Assembly (NCBI GenBank): GCA_964398945.1
Contig: CAYNOT010000001.1
Location: 124,001 to 188,000 of the forward strand
Length of the DNA: 64,000 bases
DNA from: JBGTGG01 sp964398945
Lineage (GTDB): Bacteria > Bacteroidota > Bacteroidia > Cytophagales > Cyclobacteriaceae
Direction of reading: 5' to 3'
The first letter of the stretch is position 1, and each line of letters opens with the position of its first letter. This document shows, piece after piece, positions 9,564-18,296 of the stretch. Made by a program: the position numbers and the translations under genes. The notes under the pieces are model-generated. The model was not told where the DNA came from. It saw nothing but the letters and a program-made list of their open reading frames with translations, and did not search any database.

Positions 9564-9584
9564 CGGTCTGTGAGACACAGACCG
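9564..9584. repeat. Perfect 9-bp palindrome (CGGTCTGTG / CACAGACCG)
   Basis: Arms of 9 bp around the loop AGA, just after the broken DUF1801 gene. It has no following T-run on either strand, so it looks more like a REP-type palindrome than a terminator. Confidence 0.6.
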
Positions 9585-9641
9585 AGGTATGGGAAAGGGT
9601 CATAAAAATCAAGAAATAAAAAAACGCCAAACAAGTTGTTG

Positions 9642-9703
9642 CACAAAGGGCCACCAAGAAACCTCAAAGGCACACAAAAACTTTGTGGTCCTTTGAGGTT
9701 TCT
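9642..9703. repeat. Intergenic inverted repeat of the CAAAGG family
   Basis: Perfect 14-bp arms AGAAACCTCAAAGG (9657-9670) and CCTTTGAGGTTTCT (9690-9703), with an additional CACAAAG/CTTTGTG pair at 9642-9648 and 9681-9687. It lies in the 281-bp gap between the DUF1801 pseudogene and the convergent TonB-domain gene. No adjacent T-run. It recalls the CGCAAAG-rich intergenic repeats near 17.8 kb and 38.5 kb. Confidence 0.6.
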
Positions 9704-9836
9704 CTGAGTAACTTTATGAAATAACAAACGAACATAGTCGTTAGACCAACTATACAAATTGGTTGGTCCGGTTTCTGAAATTAAGGATAAGAACGCTGTC
9801 TAATCTTGGCAGCATTCTTATATGAAACCTCCTTGA

Positions 9837-10349
9837 CTAACCCTGCTTAAAAGTTATGGGCAATTTAAATTTTGTACGGACAGGTTTCCCCCCCTCCTTG
9901 CCCGGGGTCCATTTTGGCATAGAATTAACTACCCGTAATGCCTCTGCGTGGAGCGTAGGGTCTTCTGGTCCGCTTTCTACTTCTGCATCGCGTACGATGC
10001 CTTCTTCATCTACAACAAACGTAACCAACACTGTTCCTTCCAGTGTTCCCTCCGATGGGTATTTCAAATTATTTTTAAGGTATTTAGCCATTGCATTTTC
10101 ACCACCTTCATACGTAGGCAACACTTCAGGATTGGTGTAAACTGTTGTTCCGGAATTATCAACGTGTGACTTTTCATCCGAGGCTGTTTCGGTTTCACTT
10201 GCGTTATCCTGTTCCGCATCAACAACATCAGTTTCAACTTCAGTTGTTGCTTCCACTTCGGTTTCTTCCGTCTTTTCACTTTTAGACCCGCAAGCTTGAT
10301 ATACAAATACCAATGCCACAAGGACCATTGCTCTAATGATAGTTTTCAT
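9837..10349 (-). CDS. Lipoprotein with TonB C-terminal domain
   Basis: A 170-residue envelope protein. The signal peptide ends in lipobox VYQAC (Cys about residue 20). A very acidic Glu/Thr-rich linker follows to about residue 75, then a TonB C-terminal domain: YPSEGTLEGTVLVTFVVDEEG, then the helix with EALRVVNSMPKWTPG and the closing strand KFKLPITF. Classical TonB is anchored by an N-terminal transmembrane helix and energises outer-membrane transport; here a lipid anchor replaces it, so it probably does not couple to ExbBD in the usual way. Similar free TonB_C lipoproteins are common in Bacteroidota with unknown roles. It is a single gene, convergent with the + strand genes. Confidence 0.85.
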   Translation of the reverse strand: MKTIIRAMVLVALVFVYQACGSKSEKTEETEVEATTEVETDVVDAEQDNASETETASDEKSHVDNSGTTVYTNPEVLPTYEGGENAMAKYLKNNLKYPSEGTLEGTVLVTFVVDEEGIVRDAEVESGPEDPTLHAEALRVVNSMPKWTPGKEGGKPVRTKFKLPITFKQG

Positions 10350-10449
10350 ACTGAAAGGGTTTTGGTTTTAATTGGGTTATAACTAGCGGAAATTAGAATT
10401 ATTCCCTGCCATTTCCTATGTAAGTTTACAGAATAGTGAATGAATTCGG

Positions 10450-11613
10450 TTATTTCCCCCTTCGTGTTCCACCATATAATTCATACTCCAACAAACGGCA
10501 ATCAATCCGGGCCGTATAAAACTCGATGCGCCTGCTGGGTTTTAACCGGATTTTCTTAGCAAGATCAAGACCGCCCGTAAAGATGTACCCCAAATATCCC
10601 TGGCATTTGTTCTTCATGAAATCCCCAATACGTGCATAGGTAGCTTCAAGCTCCGTTTCGTTCCCCAACCGTACGCCATACTCCGGATTAAAATAAACAA
10701 CACCGGGTTTATCGGGCAAATGTGTTTCTGCAAAATCGCAGTGCTGAAATTCGATGTAATCATCTACCCCCGCCTGGGTAGCATTCGTTCTAGAGATATT
10801 GACTGCATCTTCATTGATATCACTAACCACTACTTTCAATCCGGGCACTTCAATTATCTGTGCTTCCAGTTTTTTGTTCTCTTCTTCATATACCTTTTTA
10901 TCGTACCCGATAATGTGCATGAAAGAATAGTTATTTCGATACAGTCCCGGTCTACGATTGGTCGCAGCAAGGATCGCTTCAATGGCTACTGTTCCTGATC
11001 CACACATCGGGTTCACAAACGGGGATTTACGATCCCACTTGGTGGCCATGATCGTAGCAGCCGCGAGCGACTCCAGCATCGGGGCTTTACCCGGTATCTT
11101 TCGATAACCATGCTTGGTTAAGGTTTCCCCTGAAGTATCCAAAAACACTTCTGCATTTTCATCTTTCCAAAACAAATGGAATACAGCTTTGTCACCATTC
11201 GGCCCGGAATCTGGCCTGCGGCCTGTATCATTGATCATGTGATCAGCGATTGCATCTTTTACGCGCAGGCTTACAAACATATTGTTATTGACCGTAAAGT
11301 GGTCAACTGTGCTCGTTACCGAAAAATATCCATCAACGGCGATCAATTTTTCCCAGGGATACCGGACAAGTTCTTTATAAAGATCATCGGGTTGGTTGGC
11401 GGTGAACGTTTTCAGTGAATACAACACCTGGCTGGCGCAACGTAAATTCAAATTCAACCGGATACAATCATTGACAGTACCTTTTAATTCAACACCGGTC
11501 ATGAAGGTGCGGATTGGTTTCATCCCCAGTTCGATAATTTCTTTTTCAATGTAGGGTGCGAGCCGTTTTGGGCAGGTGACTATAATTTTGCTGGAAGTTG
11601 TATAGATGCTCAT
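10450..11613 (-). CDS. THUMP-domain class I SAM-dependent RNA methyltransferase (RlmL-like)
   Basis: RNA N2-guanine methyltransferase family, with 23S rRNA m2G2445 (RlmL) as the best-known target. The ATG at 11613 is chosen; the frame extends six codons upstream only to a TTG. The N-terminal THUMP region is at about residues 1-160, and the Rossmann methyltransferase domain at about 165-385. NPMCGSGTVAIEA is the SAM-binding motif I, VVSDINEDAV follows, and FNPEYGVRLG is the catalytic motif IV (usually NPPYG; NPEYG is common in this phylum). About 387 residues, normal for the stand-alone form; E. coli has an additional RlmK half that is absent here. The exact target base is inferred. Confidence 0.88.
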   Translation of the reverse strand: MSIYTTSSKIIVTCPKRLAPYIEKEIIELGMKPIRTFMTGVELKGTVNDCIRLNLNLRCASQVLYSLKTFTANQPDDLYKELVRYPWEKLIAVDGYFSVTSTVDHFTVNNNMFVSLRVKDAIADHMINDTGRRPDSGPNGDKAVFHLFWKDENAEVFLDTSGETLTKHGYRKIPGKAPMLESLAAATIMATKWDRKSPFVNPMCGSGTVAIEAILAATNRRPGLYRNNYSFMHIIGYDKKVYEEENKKLEAQIIEVPGLKVVVSDINEDAVNISRTNATQAGVDDYIEFQHCDFAETHLPDKPGVVYFNPEYGVRLGNETELEATYARIGDFMKNKCQGYLGYIFTGGLDLAKKIRLKPSRRIEFYTARIDCRLLEYELYGGTRRGK

Positions 11614-11733
11614 CAGGCCGTAAATATACAAGGTTTGGGGTTTTCTGATTACAAGTTACAGTCAAACGCGATAAGGAAACTGTAACAATAAACTACTTCC
11701 AGTTCAAAAAACAAACGCCCGCTGAAGTTCTGC

Positions 11734-13122
11734 TTACTCTTTTATGATCTTATAGCTAACCATTTTACCATTCACCAATAGCTTGCACACATACATTCCC
11801 GAAGGCAGATTCGATACATCGATGATAGAAGTTCCGCGCATGGCCTGTTGAATATGTACTTTTCCATTTAAATCAAAAATCTTTACTGCAACATTTCGAT
11901 TATCATTATTAGATATATGAAGAACGTTTTGAACAGGGTTTGGATGAATGGTGATTTTGGGAATACGCTCGTCATCCGCGTTCAGAATAAGTGGTACCTC
12001 ATAGTGAATATCCTTTGTTGCCACCACATACACCAGATCCTTTCTAGCTTTTCCATAAACACCATCGAATGTTGCACGAGCGGTAATGATGTAGGGGTTT
12101 GTCCGGGCAATATCACTGGAGTTTGTGTATAAAATCTTTGCCACTTTATAAAACATATCTTCATGAACTGAGTCTTCGATTGTGTATGAGAAATTAGCTG
12201 GAGAGTCCTCTAGTTCTGATGTGATTTTCAAATCAATAGCATTGCTTTTACTTCCAGCATCCACCCGAAGGGTGATGAATGAATTTTCAGGAATGTAGAC
12301 GCGTCCATTTTCATGGTCGCCCCCGTTGGTAATCTCGCCTGAGTCCTCGATATCTTCTACTATAATCTGGAAATCACGTATCATATACCCAATCACTTTA
12401 TTATTTCGTATTTGGTAAGTCTTTACTGCAAATGCAAATTCACCGATGGTAGGAAGCCCATTAAATTTTGCATCCCAACTGATCAACCCACTGATTGGAT
12501 CAATTGAAAAATTCTCGGGCAATCTGTAGTTCGAAACATTAGTATTACGATCAGATTGAGGAGTTATCATCTGATAAATGAGCTGGTTATCATGAACATC
12601 AACCTGCGCCATGGATTCAGAATATGGTTGACCGCTTTGACCAAAAAAGATAGGTGGGAGAAGTGACTTTGGGCTAGTATAGGTTTGACCTACATCCAAA
12701 ACAATTCGTGTCTCAACATAAAAATTGGAAGTAGATGACTGATGAATATTTAGAACACCACCATTTCGTGAAGGTTCGGCATAGCTAACCAAATAAGATC
12801 CAAACCCCAAATAGGTATGAATGACTTGAAATGTTGCCACTCCTATATTACTACCTAAATCGGGCCGCGGGGTACTGGAAGTTCCCGGTACCTCTATCTT
12901 TGTGCCATCACCTAAATCAAGGATAAAGTCTTTCCCATTATCCGAAGAACCTCCAAACATGACCACACTCTTCGAATTGGTGTACACCAGAACTGTAATG
13001 CGGCACGCTAAACTGGAGGAACTTAATTGCTCCACAGTAATATATCCGGCTCTTAAATGGGTCGCATAAGAGTCTATGTGGGAAAGACTTATAAATATCA
13101 GCGTATAAATAAAACGTTTCAT
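11734..13122 (-). CDS. Secreted protein with T9SS type A sorting domain
   Basis: A 462-residue secreted protein. The signal peptide (FIYTLIFISLSHIDSYA) is followed by the THLRAGYITVEQL opening that is frequent in large gliding or adhesion-type Bacteroidota surface proteins. Next come beta-rich repeats with a cadherin-like region (LPENFSIDPISGLISWDAKF) and a C-terminal T9SS type A sorting domain from about residue 390 (ITIHPNPVQNVLHIS, GMYVCKLLVNGK, ending IIKE). The C-terminus sends the protein through the type IX secretion system to the surface. The actual function is not recognisable; adhesion is a guess. A + strand gap of 190 bp separates it from the M28 peptidase, with which it is codirectional. 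Confidence 0.85.
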   Translation of the reverse strand: MKRFIYTLIFISLSHIDSYATHLRAGYITVEQLSSSSLACRITVLVYTNSKSVVMFGGSSDNGKDFILDLGDGTKIEVPGTSSTPRPDLGSNIGVATFQVIHTYLGFGSYLVSYAEPSRNGGVLNIHQSSTSNFYVETRIVLDVGQTYTSPKSLLPPIFFGQSGQPYSESMAQVDVHDNQLIYQMITPQSDRNTNVSNYRLPENFSIDPISGLISWDAKFNGLPTIGEFAFAVKTYQIRNNKVIGYMIRDFQIIVEDIEDSGEITNGGDHENGRVYIPENSFITLRVDAGSKSNAIDLKITSELEDSPANFSYTIEDSVHEDMFYKVAKILYTNSSDIARTNPYIITARATFDGVYGKARKDLVYVVATKDIHYEVPLILNADDERIPKITIHPNPVQNVLHISNNDNRNVAVKIFDLNGKVHIQQAMRGTSIIDVSNLPSGMYVCKLLVNGKMVSYKIIKE

Positions 13123-13203
13123 AATTGATGGCTAACATTTAAATCAACTTAAAACCAAAGCATTTATTATAAAAATAGCAAAAATTTTTTATGGATAAAA
13201 AAA

Positions 13204-13288
13204 AACACAACCCCGGGCTTGATGTCCTATAAAAAAATTATGGCATCTCTGCCTACCAGACAGGCAGGCTCAACCTGACAGTTGTGTT
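13204..13288. repeat. Nested inverted repeat with CTGCCT/AGGCAG core
   Basis: Outer arms AACACAAC (13204-13211) and GTTGTGTT (13281-13288) enclose a small palindrome, CTGCCT (13249-13254) and AGGCAG (13262-13267). The core is nearly the same as the one at 38,471-38,492. Between two minus-strand genes; the outer pair is followed by a T-run on the + strand only, so a terminator role for the minus-strand genes is not evident. Confidence 0.5.
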
Positions 13289-13314
13289 ATTTTTGAGATA
13301 GCCTCTAAATTAGA

Positions 13315-14766
13315 CTAATCCCACTTCCAATCCCCGGCAATCCGAAGCGGCTCCTCAAGATTGTTATCGATCATGAATTGTTTCGTAGTCTCGCTGTCCA
13401 TTTTGGTAGCTGGCAATTTGTCTGCATTGGCAAGGCCATACAACAGCATCGTTCCAAAACGCGCAGTGTTTACTATGTGTTGCTCATTCACCAATTCAAA
13501 ATCATCACAATCGGAGTGGTAACATCCATAAATAGAACGATCTAAATTACTGATCACGCCAAAAACCGGAACACCTTCCAACATAAACGGCTGATGGTCG
13601 CTATGCAACCCGGAGCGGTTTGAAATTGTGTTTTGGTACACCGTATCAATTTTTTGAATGTCAGCGCCAAGGTTCGTGAAAAAATCCGGATCATCCAGTT
13701 TACCACCTGCATTCACCCCTATCGGGTTGCCACTCATATCCAGGTTCATCATGTATTTGATTTGGTCGATCGTACCGTTTTCAACTTCCTGGTCCACCAT
13801 ATAAGTAGAGCCCAACAAACCTTGCTCCTCACCCATGAACATCACAAACTGCACGGTACGTTTTGGTTTTAGATTATTTGCTTTAAATGCCCGGGCGATA
13901 TCCAACACAGCGAAAGAACCAATACCATTGTCGATGGCACCGGTTGCCAAATCCCACGAATCAAGATGGCCACCGAGAATGATCCGCTCTTCCGGGATTT
14001 CTGATCCTTTAATGGTGGCTACGACATCACGGGCTTTGATCATCTCACTTTTGTTGGTCATGGTGATGTGCGCTTCCACGGAAGTGGATTTCAATTTTTC
14101 CTTAATCGCCATTCCACTTTCTTTTCCGATACACACTGCGGGAATTTGAATCAATTCACCAGTAACAGAAGCAGTGCCCGTAAGCAAGACACCCCCCTCA
14201 ACCTGATTGATGATCACGATTCCTTTCGCACCATAACGGATGGCAAGCGCTGTCTTTTCACTGCGGTGCAAATTGTTGAGTCCTTCTGCACTTCCTTCAA
14301 GAATCCCAATGTACACCAATGCTATTTTATCATTGACCGCATCCGGATTAGCAGTGTAATCTGCTTCCAATCCATTGCCCATGTCCACTAATTGTCCGGT
14401 TACATCGGCACTTAGGGGCGCATGCCCCAACGTAACAGCCGGGGTAGCTTCACCATTAATTTCCACAGCGATTGTTCCACGGCTCCAGGCTTCCACTTCA
14501 AATTCAACATATTTCACATCATCAAAACCATACTCCTTGAATTTGTTGAATGTATATTCTTCGGCTTTCTTTCCATTTTCCGATCCGGTCAGCCGATGCC
14601 CGATGGTGGACGTAGCTTCTTCCAACGTGGCATACGCTTTTGAATTTTGAAGGACTTCGGTATTGATGCGTTCGAAAACCTCCAACCGGGTTTCAGGTTT
14701 TTCATTACAAGCGAAAAGGACAAGGAAAATAAGACCAACAAAGATTTGTGGAAATGCTTTTTTCAT
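13315..14766 (-). CDS. M28-family zinc metallopeptidase with PA domain, lipoprotein
   Basis: Exported aminopeptidase or carboxypeptidase-Q-like enzyme. The lipobox is VLFAC (Cys about residue 20). A PA (protease-associated) insert covers about residues 125-235, and the catalytic M28 domain about 250-470. The di-zinc ligands are visible in order: His in GGHLDSWD, bridging Asp in GAIDNG, the catalytic Glu pair in MGEEQG, Asp in MNLDMSGNP, and His in CYHSDCDD. The length of 483 residues is normal for the family. The lipid anchor and metal site place it in the periplasm or on the outer membrane, degrading peptides. Single gene; divergent from the frameshifted gene at 15.1 kb across a 347-bp gap. 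Confidence 0.92.
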   Translation of the reverse strand: MKKAFPQIFVGLIFLVLFACNEKPETRLEVFERINTEVLQNSKAYATLEEATSTIGHRLTGSENGKKAEEYTFNKFKEYGFDDVKYVEFEVEAWSRGTIAVEINGEATPAVTLGHAPLSADVTGQLVDMGNGLEADYTANPDAVNDKIALVYIGILEGSAEGLNNLHRSEKTALAIRYGAKGIVIINQVEGGVLLTGTASVTGELIQIPAVCIGKESGMAIKEKLKSTSVEAHITMTNKSEMIKARDVVATIKGSEIPEERIILGGHLDSWDLATGAIDNGIGSFAVLDIARAFKANNLKPKRTVQFVMFMGEEQGLLGSTYMVDQEVENGTIDQIKYMMNLDMSGNPIGVNAGGKLDDPDFFTNLGADIQKIDTVYQNTISNRSGLHSDHQPFMLEGVPVFGVISNLDRSIYGCYHSDCDDFELVNEQHIVNTARFGTMLLYGLANADKLPATKMDSETTKQFMIDNNLEEPLRIAGDWKWD

Positions 14767-15113
14767 GTGTTTATAATTTTAGATCAAGATCACATGCCTG
14801 CGTGGTTCGCAGACAGGGAATGGCTGAAATAATCATTTCGTTTGGGGAAAAGTATTTACATGGCCGTTTCATAGATCATGGTTTTAAAAACCAAAGATGT
14901 AAAAAGTCGGGTAATCTACCGGATAGTTTTATGTAAGCGGGAAAATATTTTGGTATTCATGGCCCGGTCGCTATCTTTCCCGCTAAACTTTATACTTGAG
15001 GAATTTAAGGGATATTGCCTATCGTGCCCCGGTACTTCTTTGATAGTTAAAATAATCCGGGATGGGGCCGCTCAGCCTGATAGGTTTTTTGAAATACCTT
15101 TAAGAAAGTCTGT
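14767..15113. other. Intergenic stretch, no gene seen
   Basis: Divergent promoter space of 347 bp. It contains a degenerate palindrome of the CCTGC ... GCAGACAGG type at about 14797-14817, related to those at 13.25 kb and 38.47 kb. A + strand open frame covers 14878-15117, but it has no recognisable domain and its end only overlaps the next start codon. Otherwise nothing recognised. Confidence 0.5.
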
Positions 15114-15589
15114 ATGAAATCCGCAACCGTTTCTGAAATCAAGAAAGAACTAAAAACTCGTTCACAAACTGAACTGGTGGAATTATGCTTACACCTTTCC
15201 AAATTCAAAAAAGAAAACAAAGAACTGTTAACTTATTTGCTCTACGAAGCAGATGATGAAGCAGCCTACATCGAAAACATAAAAATCGAAATCGATGAAC
15301 AGTTTGAAGCAATCAATACCAGTAGTTTTTACTTCGTAAAAAAAGCGTACGGAAAATCCTTCGTGCAACAAAAAAGTATATCCGGTATTCAAAGCAGAAA
15401 GAAACACAAGTCGCCTTGCTCCTTCATTTCTGTTCCAAATTAAAAAACATGCGCCCTTCTATCCGAAAGAATATCCCATTGCTAAACCTATACAATCGTG
15501 AACTTGCCGGTATTGAAAAGGCAGTTGCATCGTTGCACGAAGATTTACAGTATGATCATCAACTTGCGTTGGAGGAATTGAAATTGTAA
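15114..15589 (+). pseudogene. Uncharacterised gene split by a -1 frameshift in an A7 tract
   Basis: The first frame (ATG at 15114) encodes a charged helical protein (SEIKKELKTRSQTELVELCL...) that stops early at 15443. From the A7 run at 15338-15344 the -1 frame reads on as a well-formed protein: KSVRKILRATKKYIRYSKQK, then a basic, helical tail ending in LQYDHQLALEELKL at 15589. The joined product is about 158 residues. The heptamer A AAA AAA is in the correct phase for -1 ribosomal slippage, so this may be a frameshift mutation, a homopolymer sequencing error, or true slippage. No family with a known function is recognised. It lies 69 bp before corA. Confidence 0.75.
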
Positions 15590-15658
15590 GCCAGGGAAAA
15601 TAATTATTTAGTATCGCATTGGCTTTTTATCTTTCGTAATAAACTTGTACATTCCATT

Positions 15659-16846
15659 ATGCACAACCAAAAAGAAAAGGGATACCACCGCTCAGAAAAA
15701 GTCTTATATGCGCTAAAAAACCCGGACAAGGTATTGAAGAAAAGCCTGCAATCACTGACCAATATCACCGGGGGCATTACAGGCATTGACCTGAATTTCT
15801 ATTCGCAACGAAAGAGTGAAGCAAAGGGAAAGAGCCAACTGACCTTTATTGGCGAAAAAAAAGTTGAAGATGTGCAAGTTCAACTTTTTCAATACAATGC
15901 AGATGCGTATACTGAAACGCATAAAACAGACGACTATACAAAAATAGAGGTCAACAACAAGCATCAGAACTACTGGCTCAATATCCACGGGATCCATGAT
16001 GTTTCACTGATCGAAAAAATTGGTAACTCCTTGCAACTGGACCGGCTTACTGTACGCCAACTCATTGACACGACCTTACGCCCCAAAGTGGATGATTATG
16101 AAGATTATCTTTTCTTTAGTGTAAAGTCTGTGCTGAAAGATGAAGACGAGAAACTATATATCGAACAACTTTCTTTTGTGCTGGGCAAAAACTATGTCGT
16201 TTCTTTTCAGGAGGAGCCGGGCGACCACTTTCATTACCTCCGTAACAAGTTGCGTGAAAACCTTGGGTTGATCCGCAAGCGCGAAAGTGATTTCTTGTTA
16301 TTTCAGTTGCTGGATGCTATCCTGGACAACTATTTTGAAACGCTTGATTCCATAAACCAGGAAGTTGGACTTCTAGAACAAGCCACGGTTAGCGAGCCAA
16401 AGCCTGCCACGTTGTTGCTCATTGAAAAAAACAAAAAGGATGTGGACAAAATCAAGAAAGCGTTAACACCTTTTAAAGAAGCACTGACGAACATCATACA
16501 AGACAGGACCCATTTTATTGAAAAGAAAAACAGGAAATATTTCCATGATTTAAAAAACAGTTGCCTGAATGCTATTGAAGAAGCGCAATCAACATTTACC
16601 GCCCTGGATGGCTTGACCAATATTTATTTTAGCAACCAGAGCCAACGGATGAATGAAACCATGAAGGTGCTCACCACGGTGGCCACGATTTTTATCCCCT
16701 TGACTTTTATCGCAGGGGTTTATGGAATGAACTTCGAAAACATGCCGGAACTAAAATGGCAGTACGGCTACTATATCATTTGGGGGGCAATGCTTGCCGT
16801 CACAGCAGGAATGATTGTTTACTTTAAGGTGAAGAAGTGGTTGTGA
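15659..16846 (+). CDS. corA: CorA-family magnesium/cobalt transporter
   Basis: Homopentameric inner-membrane channel for Mg2+ (also Co2+/Ni2+). The 395 residues comprise a large N-terminal cytoplasmic domain, a long charged stalk helix (about residues 210-320), and two C-terminal transmembrane helices (about 335-355 and 368-388). The signature YGMNFENMPE, which contains the GMN selectivity loop, lies between the two helices, followed by the basic end KVKKWL. The N-terminal extension of about 60-70 residues is longer than in minimal CorA proteins but common in Bacteroidota. Single gene; no Mg riboswitch-like leader was recognised in the 69 bp upstream. Confidence 0.94.
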   Translation: MHNQKEKGYHRSEKVLYALKNPDKVLKKSLQSLTNITGGITGIDLNFYSQRKSEAKGKSQLTFIGEKKVEDVQVQLFQYNADAYTETHKTDDYTKIEVNNKHQNYWLNIHGIHDVSLIEKIGNSLQLDRLTVRQLIDTTLRPKVDDYEDYLFFSVKSVLKDEDEKLYIEQLSFVLGKNYVVSFQEEPGDHFHYLRNKLRENLGLIRKRESDFLLFQLLDAILDNYFETLDSINQEVGLLEQATVSEPKPATLLLIEKNKKDVDKIKKALTPFKEALTNIIQDRTHFIEKKNRKYFHDLKNSCLNAIEEAQSTFTALDGLTNIYFSNQSQRMNETMKVLTTVATIFIPLTFIAGVYGMNFENMPELKWQYGYYIIWGAMLAVTAGMIVYFKVKKWL

Positions 16847-16902
16847 AAGAGTTATAGGTTATAAGTGATGAGTTAGGAATTTCCAAATCATCAAATCAAC
16901 CA

Positions 16903-17721
16903 TCAAGTGGTTTTCTGCATCACAAACCGGTAATACAAACGCGTTCCGTTTTGTAATGTTTGATGGAATTTTGAACCTTTAACGCCCGCAAATTCGCAAA
17001 ACAATTTTTGCCACTTTGTCGGTATCAACCGCGCAATACGCTCGCGCTTGCTTTCGTCTTCATCTTCAATGGATTGGATCACATTGCTGGTGATATTTTC
17101 CTCTTCCAGCATGTTCATTCCTGTTGCAAGCAACTGGCTTTTCAATGTTGCCATTTTCTCTACGTTTTCTTCATTGCGGAAATCAACGAGCAATAAAAAT
17201 CCTCCCGGTTTCAAAACGCGTTTTACCTCGCTTAAAAATTTATCAACCGAACCGTATGAGTGGCACGACTCCACATTCATGACCACATCAATGGAGTTAT
17301 CTGCAAAGGGGATATTTTCCGCACTGCCCTGAATGAACTTTAAGTTAGGTTGCACGTGCATTTTATTTGCAAGATCGACTGCACTTTGGGCCAGGTCAAG
17401 GCCGGTGTAGTGTGCAGGGTGTAAATCTTTGGCGATGTAATTGGCACCACCACCCCTTCCGCTTCCTACTTCCAAAATATCTTTTCCCGCAATGTCCGTT
17501 TTGGTGGCCAGGTAATGGTACATCTGCAACGAGTAGCGCTGTATTTTCGGATCGTTGGGAAGTTCAAGTGGAGCCTCGGTTGCGTTGGGTACGTACCCGT
17601 AGTTCATGAAGTGCCAGTCGTTGGCCGGAATGTTCTTGGCCAACAATTCGTAGGTGACTTTGGCATTAAACCTTCTGAACCAGGCGTACTTTTTGAAGGC
17701 TTTAATTATCGAATTGATCAT
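16903..17721 (-). CDS. Class I SAM-dependent methyltransferase
   Basis: A 272-residue soluble methyltransferase of the type-11/UbiE-like fold. SAM-binding motif I is ILEVGSGRGGGANYIAK (about residues 99-115), followed by YTGLDLAQSAVDLA, then MNVESCHSYG and VLKPGGFLLLVDFR. The NVESxHxY motif is shared with small-molecule and lipid methyltransferases of the phthiotriol/sterol type; substrate unknown. The N-terminal 60 residues form a helical cap. It is convergent with corA and followed on its 5' side by a repeat-rich gap. Confidence 0.85.
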   Translation of the reverse strand: MINSIIKAFKKYAWFRRFNAKVTYELLAKNIPANDWHFMNYGYVPNATEAPLELPNDPKIQRYSLQMYHYLATKTDIAGKDILEVGSGRGGGANYIAKDLHPAHYTGLDLAQSAVDLANKMHVQPNLKFIQGSAENIPFADNSIDVVMNVESCHSYGSVDKFLSEVKRVLKPGGFLLLVDFRNEENVEKMATLKSQLLATGMNMLEEENITSNVIQSIEDEDESKRERIARLIPTKWQKLFCEFAGVKGSKFHQTLQNGTRLYYRFVMQKTT

Positions 17722-18293
17722 TCAGGATTAGATTTGCCGCAAGATAGGGAAATTAATTTGTTGATGAGGTGATTTGAATATTTGATGATTGGCATATTCA
17801 CTTTCACGCAAAGACCGCTGATTTATTTACCGCAAAGGCGCTAAGGCGCAAAGTCTGCTGATTTATTTTCACGCAAAGCGCGCAAAAGTATTTCGCAAAG
17901 ACCACCAAGGCTTCGTGTACTGACGAGCACTCCGAATCAACTCATCATCAAATCCTCAAATAAACTCATTCATACTTAAGCGTCCCTGCGACTTAGCGGT
18001 TAGATTTCTATACTAATTTGCTCACCTGCTAATCTCTTTTCACGCAAAGCACGCTAAGGTATTTCGCAAAGACCACCAAGGCTCCGCGTACTGACGAGTA
18101 CTCCAAATCAACTCATTCATATTTAAGTGTCCCTGCGACTTAGTGGTCAGATTTCTATATACTAATTTGCTCACCTGCTGATCTGTTTTCACGCAAAGCA
18201 CGCTAAGGTATTTCGCAAAGACCGCCAAGGCTTCGTGTACTGACGAGTACTCCAAATCAACTCATCAACAAATTTTCAAATCCTCAAATCAAC
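17722..18293. other. Repeat-filled gap between a methyltransferase and an FtsX-type permease
   Basis: 572 bp without a gene. From 17801 a partial CGCAAAG-type segment is followed by the tandem array described in the next entry. Short AAATCATCAAATC-like runs (17761-17790, 17941-17968, 18261-18293) of a kind also seen at 16,880-16,905 punctuate it. Confidence 0.7.
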
Positions 18294-18296
18294 TCA
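17866..18296. repeat. Three-copy tandem repeat, units about 150-170 bp, abutting the permease gene
   Basis: Units start with TTTTCACGCAAAG at 17866, 18037 and 18186, i.e. steps of 171 and 149 bp. Each contains, in order, a GTATTTCGCAAAGACC block, CTGACGAG(C/T)ACTCC, AATCAACTCAT, then a block ending ATTTCTATA...TTTGCTCACCTGCT. The third copy runs directly into the stop codon of the minus-strand permease gene at 18294. Copies 1 and 2 each contain the complement of codons for AGTLKYE-stop (stops at 17966 and 18113), matching AETLKYE-stop of the real gene, so the unit includes the 3' end of that gene. Confidence 0.85.

Noticed and set aside
14878..15117. Small + strand gene of 79 codons
   Set aside because: No domain, no ribosome-binding site of note, low-complexity composition; its end only overlaps the start of the next gene.
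16903..17721. UbiE/COQ5 quinone methyltransferase
   Set aside because: Only the general type-11 fold and SAM motif are shared; the UbiE-specific segments are absent.
17866..18296. CRISPR array
   Set aside because: Units of 150-170 bp with no short direct repeat and spacer pattern, and no cas genes.
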